NCBI GenBank assembly: GCA_026413225.1
Contig: CM048552.1
Span: 215,350,553 to 215,414,552, forward strand
Length of the DNA: 64,000 nucleotides
Direction of reading: 5' to 3'
Source of the DNA: Otis tarda
Lineage: Eukaryota; Chordata; Aves; Otidiformes; Otididae
Shown: in pieces, positions 1-25,374 of the stretch
How the letters are laid out: each line of letters starts with the position of its first letter
Position numbering within the stretch: position 1 is the first letter of the stretch
Position numbers and translations under genes: made by a program
The notes under the pieces: model-generated
The model's input: only the letters and a program-made list of their open reading frames with translations
Told to the model about the DNA's origin: nothing
Database searches by the model: none

Positions 1-480
1 TGGTGTGAGCCGAGGCCAGGAGCCAAAACAGCATCGACCCGCTGCGTCTGTGTCAGCTTGGAAGCCAGGACACGTCGGGGAACAGAGAGACGCGATGGCC
101 AGAGTCTCCTGCAGCCAGATAAGAGGAGCTGGGGGGTTGGAGGGGCAGCTGAGGCAGCGCCGAATCCCGGAGACCAGGCAGGGGTGTCCCAGCGCCGACG
201 CGCCGACGTGCAGGGATGCTGGAAACACCGGGGCTGGAGCTGGGCCGCTGCCGGAGCCTTACGCGCTCGTTAACGCATGAATAAATGAATGTGCTAGTGA
301 GGAAAGGCGCAGCTGGGGACAGGAGCAGCGGGACCGCGAGGTGCTGAGACGAGGAAATCTGCTTTTGGGAGTTTGCGTTGGACTTGCTCCGCACCCCGCC
401 CAGCACTGCGACCGGGTGCCTGGTTGTAGGAGACCCCCGGGCTGCGCCAGCTCCCCTCTCCTGAGCCAACACAAGTGTCC
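1..480. other. Downstream flank of ARRB1, no gene seen
   Basis: Mixed-composition unique sequence beyond the ARRB1 poly(A) signal. Short open frames exist on both strands but none resembles a known protein or has convincing splice signals. The neighbouring gene must lie outside the window. Confidence 0.5.
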
Positions 481-519
481 AGTGCTGGGACTCTATTTTA
501 TTATTTATTTTTTTTTCTG

Positions 520-1980
520 AGTTTAATAAACTAGAATAATTTATTTGACAGAACACAGAAACATCACAGATAGGGTGGAGGAACCAAAGAAGCGGGTATC
601 AATGAACAGTACAAAGTGACCACTTTACAAAAAGTACCACGCTGCCCATCAGCTTCACCCAAAAATAAGGGCGGGGGCTCAGCTCCGCACCCCCCCGGCC
701 AGGGGAGGGACGGAGCTAACCCCACGGGTTGCTCTCAGACGACAACGCTGACCGCAACGGCACAATAAATAGTGAGGCCGGCCTCCCGGTGGGTGGTGGG
801 AGACCCCGGCGGGGGTCCCTGGGGTGGGACGGGTCCCCGAGCACCCCACGAGGGAGCCCCAGGACGGGCACCGCCGTGCCGGGAGGCACAAGCGTCTGGT
901 GAAACACTGGTTGGGGCGGCAAAGGCTTTGTTCCGCTTCCCTCCCTGCCCCCAAATAGGTGCTCGACCCCCATGCAGGCACAGAGAGGGGGAAAACATCG
1001 ACCGGGGCAGCTTTGCAGCGCAGGGGGAAGAGGGAACGAGACCCTGCTGTGCCCAGAGGCGTTCGCAGCCTCTCGCAGAGCGAACGTCGCGTGGCTGATG
1101 GCACGGACCCGCGGGGGCTGCGCGTCCCCGCTGCCGGCCCCGGCTCCGAGACCCGGCTCCGAATCTGCGGGCCTGCCCCGGCCCCGGCTCCGAGCTCGCT
1201 TCCTGCAGGGAGGCTGCATCGGTGTGAAAACCTACGCAGCTGAAGAATAAACCCCAGGGTTGGCCGCTTCAGGAGGATTTGGGGGTGAGAGCAGAGGGGG
1301 GAGCGATGCCCGCCCCTCCCGCCGGCTCCAAATCCCGGCGCCGTCGCCGGGGAGCAGCTGGGCTCGGGTCCCGGGCAGGGTCTAAGGGTTAAAGCCAGGC
1401 TGGCGCATCCCGGGGAGGGGAACACATGCAGCAGGGCCAGACCGGAGGGGACGGGCGGTGGGCGAAGGCAGGGGACACCCGAGGGGTGCAGGTGCCCTTT
1501 CCCATGAGCCAGCTGCCTAGAAAAGACCCCCCCCCAACCCCCCATTCCCTGCACCCCTCCCTCCCAGTAGCAAACTGGTGTTGAGACTGGACTCTTATAA
1601 AACGCGTAAAAGAGGCAGCTCACAGGAAAGAGCTCTGAGCGCAGGAGGGGAAGGGGCTGGACGGGGAGGAGGCGGGGGGCTGAAGCGAGGGGTGCTGCGA
1701 CCCCCGCAACCCCCCCACCCTGCCTCCAGCACCCCTCTGGCCGCACCCTGCCCTGCCTCCAGCACCCCTCCGGCCGCGCCCTGCACGGGAAACAGCAGCT
1801 GGATGAAGAGTGACAACACGGCACAGCTGGAAGGTTATAATTGCTGTCGCCATCGGGCCATCCACAGGCTCCCGGTACAGGTAGAAAACAAAATTAATAA
1901 TTATACAAAAGAGAAGAAGCCTAACGCATGGGTGTCACTGGCGCGCGCCGGCCCGGCGGACTCGGGGGGGGGCGGTTCGC
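520..1980 (-). other. ARRB1: ARRB1 3' untranslated region
   Basis: Sequence downstream of the ARRB1 TAA. It is GC-rich, has no recognisable second gene, and ends at the first canonical polyadenylation signal on the minus strand (540-545), giving a 3' UTR of about 1.45 kb. An AT-rich patch at about 1886-1915 breaks the GC-rich background. The exact cleavage point is inferred. Confidence 0.6.
540..545 (-). terminator. ARRB1: Polyadenylation signal AATAAA for ARRB1
   Basis: The minus strand reads AAATAAATTATT here, followed about 20-30 nt downstream by an A-rich stretch with further AATAAA copies (about 490-515). It is the first AATAAA after the ARRB1 stop codon, 1.44 kb downstream. Confidence 0.65.
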
Positions 1981-16332
<14,352 letters not shown>

Positions 16333-16459
16333 GGCCCCGCCGATCCTCCGGGCAGGCTCTAACCGGGAAGCGCCGACCGGGCTTGGAAAATTACTGGATG
16401 TGAGGGGTGGAGGGGAGAGGTGGGAGGCGGCGGGGCGGGCGCGGGGCCCGGTATGGCCC

Positions 16460-16625
16460 GGTACGGCCCGGTACGGCCGGTTCGGCTCCGCTCGGAAGGG
16501 TTCGGCTCCTCTCGGAACGGTTCGGAAGAGATCGGAGCGGTTCGGAAAGGATCGGAGCGGTTCGGACGGGTACCGAAGGGTTCGGAAAAGGTCGAACCGG
16601 TTCGGAAGGGTTCGGCTGGGCTCGG
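16460..16625. repeat. GGTTCGGA-type tandem in the ARRB1 5' region
   Basis: About 15 imperfect copies of a roughly 10-12 bp unit (GGTTCGGAAG, GATCGGAGC), 130 bp upstream of the ARRB1 start codon. Every unit carries at least one CpG, so the array is a dense methylatable block. Confidence 0.8.
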
Positions 16626-16666
16626 CTCCGGTGCGGGCGCTGCCGAGCGCGGCCCCGCGGCGTTGC

Positions 16667-16700
16667 CGCTGCCGCCGCCGCCGCCGCCGCCGCCTCCGCC
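16667..16700. repeat. (CCG)n triplet repeat in the ARRB1 5' region
   Basis: A run of nine to ten CCG-type triplets with one interruption, about 340 bp upstream of the ARRB1 ATG and probably in the 5' UTR or core promoter. Confidence 0.8.
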
Positions 16701-16984
16701 CGCCCCCGAGCGGCCCGGCCCCCGGGCGGGGGGCGGCGACACGCGCGGGGCCACACGCGCGTGGGGAGAGCGGGGCGGGGGGGGGGGGGTAGGGGAAGGG
16801 AAGGGAAGGGAGGGGTGGGTGTGCAGCGCCCTGCGCGCGCGCGGAGACGTGCGAGGGGGAGGGGCGCCCCCCGTGCACGCACACGCACGTGCAGCCGCGG
16901 AGTGCGGGGGGGGGGGGGGAACCCGCATGCGCGGGGCGGGGGGGAGACACAGGGACAGGTGAACCCCCGTGTGCGCGCACAGGA

Positions 16985-18590
16985 GCCGCGCCAACGTGCA
17001 CGCAGACTCACGTGCGCACACCCCCACGTGCACGCACCCCCCTGTGCACACACACACGTGCGCACACACACACACCCACGTGCAAACACACACACCCCAC
17101 GTGCACACACCCCTGTGCACGCACACACCCACGTGCACACACACCCCACCTGTGCACACACACACACGTGCGCACACACACACACACACGTGCACACACC
17201 CCTGTGCACGCACACCCCCACGTGCACACACCCCCCTGTGCACACACACATGTGCACACACACACACACACACACACGTGCACACACCCCTGTGCACGCA
17301 CACCCGATGTGCACACACACCCCACCTGCACACACACCCCTGTGCACACACACCCGATGTGCACACACCCCCACGTGCACACACACCCACGTGCACATAC
17401 CCCTGTGCACACACACACCCCACCTGCACACACACCCACACCCCTGTGCACACACACCCGATGTGCACACATCCCCACGTGTGCACACACACCCCATGTG
17501 CACACACCCCTGTGCACACACGCCCCACCTGCGCACACACCCACACCCCTGTGCACACAAACCCCCCGTGCACACACACCCCATGTGCACATACCCCCAT
17601 GTGCACACACACACCCTGCATACACACCCCCTCATGTGCACACACACCCCACGTGCACTCACACCCCTGTGCACACACCCACGTGTGCACACACACCCCA
17701 TGTGCACACATCCCTGTGCACACACACCCCACCTGCACACACACCCACACCCCTGTGCACACACCCCTGTGCACACACACCCCATGTGCACACACACCCC
17801 CATGTGCACACACCCCTGGGCACACAAACCCCCCGTGCACACACACCCCATGTGCACACACCCCCTCATGTGCACACACACCCCACATGCACACACACCC
17901 ATGTGCACGCACACACACCCCACGTGCACACACACCCCTGCATACACACACCCCACGTGCACACACATCCATGTGCACACACACCCCGCCTGCACACACA
18001 TCCATGTGCACACACACCCATGTGCACGCACACACACCCCACATGCACACACACCCCTGCATACACACACCCTACCTGCACACACACCCCTGTGCACACA
18101 CACCCCCATGTGCACGCACACACACCCCACGTGCACACACACCCCTGTGCACACACACCCACACCCTTGTGCACACACCCCTGTGCACACACACACACAC
18201 CCTTGTGCACACACCCCTGTGCACACACACACACCCATGTGCACACAAACCCCCCGTTCACACACCCCCTCATGAGCACACACACCCCACGTGCACACAC
18301 ACCCCTGTGTACACACCCCCATGTGCACGTACACCCCCATGTGCGCGCGCACACACACCCCACCTGCACACACCCCCACACCCGTGTGCACACACACCCA
18401 CGTGCACACACACACCCCTGTGTACACACACCCGTGCACACACACCCATGTGCACACACCTCTGTGCGGACACACACGCGTGCACAAACCCCCACACGCA
18501 CACACCCCCATGTGCACACCCCCCCATGTGTACACACACCCACGTGCACACACCTGCACGTGCACACGCCCTCCCACGTGCCCCACCCCC
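16985..18590. repeat. CA-rich CACGTG/CACACACCCC array upstream of ARRB1
   Basis: About 1.6 kb of mainly alternating purine-pyrimidine sequence with variable 20-30 bp units (ACACACCCCTGTGCACACAC, CCACGTGCACACACACCC). Many units hold the palindrome CACGTG or GTGCAC. Several frames remain open on both strands for 500-790 codons; these are not genes. Confidence 0.95.
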
Positions 18591-18769
18591 CCCCCCAAAA
18601 GTGCACACCCCCCATCCCCTCTGGGGGCCCCCACATCCCCCGCGGGGTCCGGTCCCTGGGCGAGGGGTCCGGCTGGGTCAGCGGGTCCCCGGTGTCACCA
18701 GGAGTCCTGGGGACACTGCGGCTGTCACCCCCTTGCCCCCGGCCCCCTCTGGGACCCCCCTTCCCCAAC

Positions 18770-19550
18770 TGGGGACACGGGGACAGGGGGTACAAGGGGA
18801 CATGTGGACATGGGGACACGGGGACATGTGGACATGGGGACACGGGGACAGAGGGACAGGGGGTACAAGGGGACATGTGGACATGGGGACACGGGGACAC
18901 AGGGACACGGGGACAGGGGGTACAAGGGGACATGTGGACATGGGGACACGGGGACACAGGGACACAGGGACAGGGGGTACAAGGGGACATGTGGACATGG
19001 GGACACGGGGACATGTGGACATGGGGACAAGTGGACACGGGGACACAGGGACAGGGGGTACAAGGGGACATGTGGACATGGGGACACGGGGACATGGGCC
19101 CATGAGGACAAGGGGACAGGGGGACAGAGGGACATGGGGACATGGAGATGTGAGGACATGGGGACATGTGGACATGGGGACACGGGGACATGTGGACATG
19201 GGGACAAGTGGACACGGGGACACAGGGACAGGGGATACAAGGGGACATGTGGACATGGGGACAAGTGGACATGGGCCCATGAGGACAAGGGGACAGGGGG
19301 ACAGAGGGACATGTGGACATGGGGACATGGAGATGTGAGGACATGGGGACATGTGGACATGGGGACAAGGGGACACGAGGACATGGGGACATGGAGATGT
19401 GAGGCCATAGGGACACGGGGACATGTGGACATGGGGACAAGGGGACACGAGGACATAGGGGGACAAGTGGACATGGGCCCACAAGGACAAGGGGACATGG
19501 GGACAGAGGGACATGGGGACAGGGGACACGTGGACACAGGGACACAGGGA
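18770..19550. repeat. GGGGACAT/GGGGACAC octamer array
   Basis: Octamer-based tandem (GGGGACAC, ATGTGGAC, ATGGGGAC) with a higher-order unit marked by GGGGGTACAAGGGGACATG, recurring every 70-85 bp in its first part. The plus strand has regular runs of four Gs. Confidence 0.95.
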
Positions 19551-19559
19551 CAGGGCGAT

Positions 19560-20565
19560 ACAGGAACGTGGGGATATGGGGGGAGAGGGAGATGTGGGGG
19601 ACATGGGGACATGGAGGGACATGGGGACATGGGGGGGCACGGGGACATGGGGACATGGGGACATGGAGGGACATGGGGACATGGGGGGGCACGGGGACAT
19701 GGGGACATGGGGACATGGGGACATGGAGGGACATGGGGACATGGGGGGGCACGGGGACATGGGGACATGGGGATGTGGGGGACATGGGGACATGGGGGGA
19801 GAGGGGGACATGGGGACGTAGGGACAAGGGGGACACAGGGACGTGAAGACGTGGGGATGAGGGGACACAGGGGCATGGGGACGCGGAGGGACACGGGGAC
19901 ACGGGGACATGCGGGGAGAACGGGCCGTGGGGACATGGGGACAGGGGGATGCGGGGAGAGGGGGATACAGGGAGAGGGGACACGGGGACACGGGGACGGG
20001 GGGAGAAGGGGCCGTGGGGACATGGGGACAGGGGGATGTGAGGACGCAGGGACAGGGGGATGCGGGGGGAGGGGACATGGGGACACCGGGATGTGGAGGG
20101 ACACGGGGACGGGGGGAGAAGGGGCCGTGGGGGCTGTGGGGACATGGGAACAGCGGGGCGTGGGGGGAGAGCGCGATACGGGGGACAGGGGGACAGGGGG
20201 TGTGAGGACAGGGGAACAGGGGGACAGGGGACAGGGGGACAGGGGGACAGCAGGTGTGAGGACAGGGGGACAGGGGACAGGGGGACAGGGGACAGGGGGG
20301 TGTGAGGACAGGGGGACAGGGGGACAGGGGACAGGGGGACAGGGGGACAGGGGACAGGGGGGTGTGAGGACAGGGGGACAGGGGACAGGGGGACAGGGGA
20401 CAGGGGGGTGTGAGGACAGGGGGACAGGGGACAGGGGGACAGGGGACAGAGGGGTGTGAGGACAGGGGACAGACAGGGGGACAGACAGGGGACAGGGGGA
20501 CAGCGGGTGTGAGGACAGGGGACAGGGGGACAGGGGACAGGGGACAGGGGACAGGGGGCCCGGGA
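19560..20565. repeat. GGGGGACAGGGGACAGG array
   Basis: Continuation of the G-rich DNA with different units: first GGACATGGAGGGACATGGGG, then GGGGGACAGGGGACAGG with a GGTGTGAGGACAG spacer. G-quadruplex-forming spacing is nearly continuous on the plus strand. Confidence 0.93.
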
Positions 20566-20599
20566 CACCCCGGTGCTGGGCGGGGCCAGGGGACACCGC

Positions 20600-20760
20600 G
20601 CTGTCCAATGAAGTTCAGCTCTGCCTGCGGGCAGCCCCTCCCCTCTCCTTCTGATTGGCTGCTCCGCTCGCTCACCCGCCTCCTGTATTAGAGTAGCCAA
20701 TCAGAGTGGGGGGCGGGGCTGCCCCGGCGGGGCGGGGCATTTCCTGCCTTGGGCGGGGCC
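20600..20760. promoter_or_regulatory. Orphan promoter-like block: CCAAT boxes and GC boxes
   Basis: A 160-bp non-repetitive island between two arrays. It contains CCAAT at about 20604, ATTGG at 20654-20658, CCAAT at 20697-20701 and three GGGGCGGGGC-type Sp1 sites (about 20710-20760). The second and third CCAAT motifs are arms of an inverted repeat (TCTGATTGGCT at 20650-20660, AGCCAATCAGA at 20695-20705). This looks like a CCAAT/Sp1 bidirectional promoter, but no first exon is recognisable on either side. It lies 4.3 kb upstream of the ARRB1 ATG on the correct side to be a distal ARRB1 promoter. Confidence 0.5.
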
Positions 20761-22035
20761 GTGCGGTGCAATATGGTGCGGTGCGGGCGGTGCGGGGCCG
20801 TGCGGAGCCGTGCGGTGCGGTGCGGTGCTGTGCGGTGCGGTGCTGTGCGTGCAGTGCTGTGCGGTGCGGTGCTCTGCCGTGCGGTGCAGTACGGTGCTGT
20901 GCGTGCGGTGCTGTGCAGTGCAGTGCTGTGCGGTGCGGTGCTGTGCGTGCAGTGCTGTGCGGTGCGGTGCTGTGCGTGCGGTGCTGTGCGGTGCGGTGCT
21001 GTGCGGTGCGGTGCTCTGCCGTGCGGTGCAGTACGGTGCTGTGCGTGCGGTGCTGTGCAGTGCAGTGCTGTGCAGTGCGGTGCTGTGCGTGCAGTGCTGT
21101 GCGGTGCGGTGCTGTGCGTGCGGTGCTGTGCGGTGCGGTGCTGTGCGTGCAGTGCTGTGCGGTGCGGTGCTGTGCGGTGCGGTGCTCTGCCGTGCGGTGC
21201 TGTGCGGTGCTGTGCAGTGCTGTGCAGTGCAATATGGTGCAGTGCAGTGCTGTGCAGTGCAGTGCAATGCTGTGCAGTGCAATACGGTGCTGTGCGTGCA
21301 GTGCTGTGCGGTGCGGTGCTCTGCCGTGCGGTGCAGTACGGTGCTGTGCAGTGCAGTGCTGTGCAGTGCAGTGCAGTGCTGTGCAGTGCAGTGCAATGCT
21401 GTACAATGCAATACGGCGCTGGGCCTGCGGTGCTGTGCAGTGCAATATGGTGCAGTGCAGTGTGGTGCAGTGCAGTGCTGTGCAGTGGTGTGCAATGCAA
21501 TACAGTGCTGTGCGTGCAGTGCTGTGAGGTGCGGTGCTGTGCAGTGCCGTACAGTGCAATATGGTGCAGTGCAATGCTGTGCAATGCAATACGGTGCTGG
21601 GCGTGCAGTGCTGTGCAGTGCTGTGCAGTGCAATATGGTGCTGTGTGGTGCCGTGCTGTGCAGTGCAGTGCAGTGCAGTGCTGTGCGGTGCGCTGTAGTG
21701 CTGTGCAATACAATATGGATGGTGCTGTGTAGCGCAGTGCGGCGCAGCGCAGCACGGCGTGGTTTGGCGTGGTGCAGTGCGGCGCAGCGCAGCACGGCGT
21801 GGTTTGGCGTGGTGCAGTGCGGCGCAGTGCTGCGTGGTGCTGCGCGGTGCAATGTGCTGCCGCGTGACGTGACGCAGCGCGGTGCAGTGCGGTGCAGTGC
21901 TGCGCAGTGCTGGGCGCCGCGGTGCCGTGGGTGCAAGGCAAGGGCCCTCGTGCAACGTGGTGCGGGGCCGTGCAGGGTGCTGCTCCGGGGTGCTGTGCAG
22001 TGCGGTGCAGTGCGGTGCAGTGCAGTGCAGTGCTG
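20760..22035. repeat. GTGCTGTGCGGTGC pentamer-like array
   Basis: About 1.28 kb composed of GTGCx/GTGCGGTGCA pentamer-like units with a few CAATATGGT interruptions. It abuts the orphan promoter-like block. Cys/Ala/Val-rich and Thr/His/Cys-rich frames of 300-520 codons run through it and are artefacts. Confidence 0.95.
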
Positions 22036-22104
22036 TGCAGGGGCCGGTTACTGGAACTGGACCAGAGTTCCGTGACCTGCGTCTCGCACCTCGCTGCAAG
22101 GCTC

Positions 22105-22460
22105 CCACGGGTTACTGGGACCACTGGGAGAACTGGGGGCACGGGGAATACTGGGAGACACTGGTGGCACTGAGAGCACTGGGGACACTGGGTACACTGA
22201 GGGACACTGGGAGCATTGGGGGACACTGGGACCACTGGAGGTATTGGGAACACTGGGGGCTGTGGGACGTACTGGGAACACTAGGAGCACTGGGGTACTG
22301 GGAGCACTGGGGGTACTGGGGGCACTGGGAGCAGTGGAGGCACTGGAGTCACTGGGGGTACTGGGGGTACTAGGAGCACTGGCAGGTACTGGAAGCACTG
22401 GGGACACTGAGAGCACTGGGGGCACTGGGGAGCACTGGGAGCACTTGGGGACACTGGGAG
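22105..22460. repeat. CACTGGGAG/CACTGGGGG array
   Basis: Short 9-12 bp G-rich units (CACTGGGGGCACTGGGAG) with little order, followed by about 230 bp of unique DNA. Confidence 0.9.
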
Positions 22461-22689
22461 CGCTGGGATTTGCTCTTGGCCTTGCTGCCGGGGACATCTG
22501 GCAGCCTTTGCGGGTTTTCACCCCGATTTCGGCAGCGCCGGGGATTTTTCCCTCCGGCACGAACCGCTGCTGCGCGGGGGCGGCGCTGGGACCCGCGGTG
22601 CAAATGGTGACGTGACCCGCGGGCGGCTGCGGGTGAGGGGTCCCAACTGGGGCCTGATCCCGACCCGGAGCGTCCCGAGCGGGGCAGAG

Positions 22690-23545
22690 CATCCTGGAGG
22701 TCCGGAGCATCCCGAGTGGCCAGTGGATCCCAAGGGACTGGTGAATCCTGGGGGACTGGAGCGTCCCAAGGGATCAGGGCATCCCAGGGGATCGGAGCAT
22801 CCTGGGGGACGCGGAGCATTCCAGGGCACTGGAGCATCACTGGGGGACTGGGACATCCCAGAGGACTGGAGCATTCCAGGGCACCAGAGCATCCCGGGAG
22901 ACCGGAGCATCGCTAGGGGAGTGGAGTATCCCAGAGGATCAGAGCATCCCAGGGGTGTGAAGCATCCCAGGAGACTGGACTATCCCGGGATATCAGAGCA
23001 TCAATGGGGGACTGGCACATCCCAGGGGATCGGAGCATCCCAGGGGTCTGGAGCATCCCAGGGGATCGGAGCATCCCAGGGGTCCAGAGCATCCCAGAAG
23101 ACTGGAGCATCCTGGGGGATCGGAGCATCCTGGGGGAGTGGGGCACCCCGAGGGACTGGTGCATCACTGGGGGACAGAGACATCCCAGAGGATCAGAGCA
23201 TCCCAGGGGTCCGGAGCATCCCAAGGGTCCGGAGCATCCCAGGAGATTGGAGCATCCTGGGGGATCAGAGCATCCTGGGGGAGTGGGGCATCCCGAGGGA
23301 CTGGTGCATCACTGGGGGACTGGGACATCCCAGAGGATCAGAGCATCCTAGGGGTCCGGAGGATTCCGGGGGATTGGAGCATCCCAAGGGTCCGGAGCAT
23401 CCCAGGGAACTGGGACATCCCAGAGGATCAGAGCATCCCAGGGGTCCGGAGCATCCCGGGGGATTGGAGCATCCCAGAGGTCCGGAGCATCCTGGGGAAC
23501 GGGAGCATCCTGAGGGAGTGGGACATCCCAAGAGGGAACAGGGCA
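22690..23545. repeat. 18-bp minisatellite CATCCCAGGGGATCGGAG
   Basis: About 45 copies of an 18-bp unit with frequent substitutions. The period is divisible by three, so open frames persist across it (for example 418 codons on the plus strand). Confidence 0.93.
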
Positions 23546-23833
23546 CTGGAGGGGACCGGACTGGAGGCGGACAGCATTCCCACCGGGATGTGGGCCGGGA
23601 GCAGCCCGGGGTCCCCTGGCAAGGCAAGCCCTGCCCGCACCCCGCACCGGGCACGGCCCGCAGCCTCGCACGCCTCGCGGGATCCGCACGCGTCCGGGTC
23701 CGTCCCCGCGCACGGGCTGTCCCTCCGGGTGCCGCCGCACGTCCTTGGGGACCACCCCGTCCTCCAGAGCATCCCCCGGGACCCCCGACAGCAGGCACCC
23801 ACCGACCCGCCGCGGGGAGATCGACGTATGAAA

Positions 23834-23839
23834 TTTATT
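23834..23839 (-). terminator. PDE2A: Candidate PDE2A polyadenylation signal AATAAA
   Basis: This is the only AATAAA I can find on the minus strand between the PDE2A stop codon (27778) and the next intergenic arrays. The context CCTAAATAAATTTCAT is AT-rich in otherwise GC-rich DNA. If used, PDE2A has a 3' UTR of about 3.95 kb that includes a 51-bp minisatellite and a long pyrimidine tract. Confidence 0.35.
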
Positions 23840-23844
23840 TAGGA

Positions 23845-24495
23845 AAACCAAAACCCACCAAAAAATAATAAAGAGGAAGGAGGAGAAAAAGGAGAAGAAG
23901 AAGAGGAAGTAAAAGAAGGAGAAAGGAGAAGAAGGAGGAGGAGGAGGAGAAGAGGAAGTAAAAGAAGGAGAAGCAGAAGAAGGAGAAGAAGAAGAAGGAG
24001 GAGGAGGAGAAGGAGAAAAAGAAGGAAAAGGAGAAGGAAGAAGGAGAAGATGGTTATGAAGAAGGAGAAAAGGAAGGAGAAGAAGGAGAAAAGGAAGGAG
24101 AATGAGAAGAAGGACAAGGAGGAGAAGGCGATGAGGAAGGAGGAAGAAGAAGAAAGAGAAGGAGAAGAGAAAGGAAGGAAGAAGAAGAAGAAGGAGGAAA
24201 AGAAGAACAAGAAAAGGGAGGAGGAGGACGAGAAAAAGAAGAAGGAAGAGGATAAAAGGAAGGAGGAGGAGAAGAAGGAGAAAAGGAAAGAGGAGGAGAA
24301 GAAGAAGAAGGAGAAGAAGAAAAGGAAGGAGGAGGAGAAGAAGGAGGAGAATGAGAAGAATGGGAAGGAGAAGAAGAAGAAGGAGAAAAGGAAGGAGGAG
24401 GAGAAGAAGGAGAAAAGGAAGGAGGAGGAGAAGAAGGAGAAAAAGAAGGAGGAGAAGAAGAAGGAGAAAAGGAAGGAGGAGGAGAAGGAGAAGAG
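23845..24495. repeat. 650-bp polypurine (GGAGAAGAAGGA) tract
   Basis: An almost pure purine run on the plus strand (GAAGGAG, GAAAAGGAA, GAGGAGAAG units) with only rare C or T. Its length makes it a strong candidate for triplex (H-DNA) formation. A Leu-rich minus-strand frame and a Lys/Glu-rich plus-strand frame pass through it and are composition artefacts. Confidence 0.95.
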
Positions 24496-24499
24496 TCAT

Positions 24500-25370
24500 C
24501 TCCTCCTCAGGCTCCGGTGGAGCCTGTAACAACCAGCGCCGCGAGCGGGGAGGACAGAGAAGCCGGAGGAGGTTTGGCACGCCCGCACGCGCCCGTGCGC
24601 GCCGTGGGTGAGGCGGGCTGGGTGCCGGCCGCGCCCCGTACCCAGAGGGGTACGACCGGGGGCGGGAGCCGGGAAAGCATCGACCACCTACGCACACCAG
24701 CGGCGGGGGCTGGAAAAGTGGGATACGGCTGGGAAAGGGGGAAATCCCCGCGCGGTACCCGGGGACGCAGCACCCCAGCGCGGGGCCCGCCCCGGATCCA
24801 TCGGCACCGGCGAGACCCCCCGCGCGCATCGCCGGGCGCCCCCGGATCGGCAGCGGGTACCCCTTGGGCGCGCTCGCGCCCGCCGGTGCCTCGGCCGCGC
24901 GACGTCACGCCGGGGATGGAGCCTCTTGCAGTTTGGGGGGTCTGCTGCCTTCTGGGACCGTCCCGGCCTCGCCCGGGGAGCGGGGGGACGCGGGGTTGAG
25001 GGTGCGGGGGTCTCGTAGGCGAAGCCGTGGGCCAGCAGCCAGCCGCGGTCACCGGGCGGGTCCTGCCGGGGTTTGGGCGAAGCATCTGGCTAAAGGCATC
25101 TCCGAGTAGGTAAGGCAAAAGGAATTCAGTCCGCTTCGGCCCCGGGGAGCGGCTCGGCTTCGGGGGGTCTCCCCTTGCTCCCGTAGACGCGCGCGCTGCG
25201 GGCACCCCGAGAAAACGGGCGGGGCGTCGCGTACAGACGAGACGAGGAGAGGAACGGCTGGCCCGTAGCCCGAATCCGGGAGCATCGCCGCGCCGTGAGG
25301 ACCCGGTGCCGGGGGATGCGGTGGTGGAGCGGGGATGGGGCGGCGAACGGCCCCACGGCTGCACCCGGGC
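24500..25370. other. Unique CpG-rich segment, no gene seen
   Basis: Non-repetitive GC-rich DNA between the polypurine tract and the next array. Open frames exist on both strands but lack recognisable domains or splice-compatible exons. It may be PDE2A 3' UTR if the distant poly(A) signal is used. Confidence 0.4.
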
Positions 25371-25374
25371 TGCC

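Larger units (their letters stand above)
16333..16960 (-). promoter_or_regulatory. ARRB1: ARRB1 promoter and 5' UTR, CpG island
   Basis: Immediately upstream of the ARRB1 ATG the sequence is extremely CpG-rich, with a TTCGGA-type tandem (16460-16625), a CCG triplet run (16667-16700) and G-runs at about 16770-16800 and 16905-16920. No TATA box is evident, as is usual for a housekeeping-type CpG promoter. The transcription start cannot be placed from sequence alone. Confidence 0.65.

Noticed and set aside
18770..20565. Telomeric or centromeric satellite
   Set aside because: No TTAGGG runs occur anywhere in the window, and the GGGGACA units change gradually along the array, unlike a homogeneous centromeric satellite.
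17866..20700. A 944-codon minus-strand frame of Pro/Cys/His/Val repeats, and similar 620-790-codon frames at 16.4-20.7 kb
   Set aside because: They are translations of CA-rich and GGGGACA arrays. Several overlapping frames are open at once, which is a composition effect.
20672..22253. His/Thr/Ala-rich and Cys/Val/Ala-rich frames of 270-520 codons
   Set aside because: They come wholly from the GTGCx pentamer-like array, are open in several frames on both strands, and have no homology to any family I know.
23348..24829. A Leu-rich 493-codon minus-strand frame that looks like membrane segments
   Set aside because: It is a translation of the polypurine tract's complement (CTT/CTC codons), not a membrane protein.
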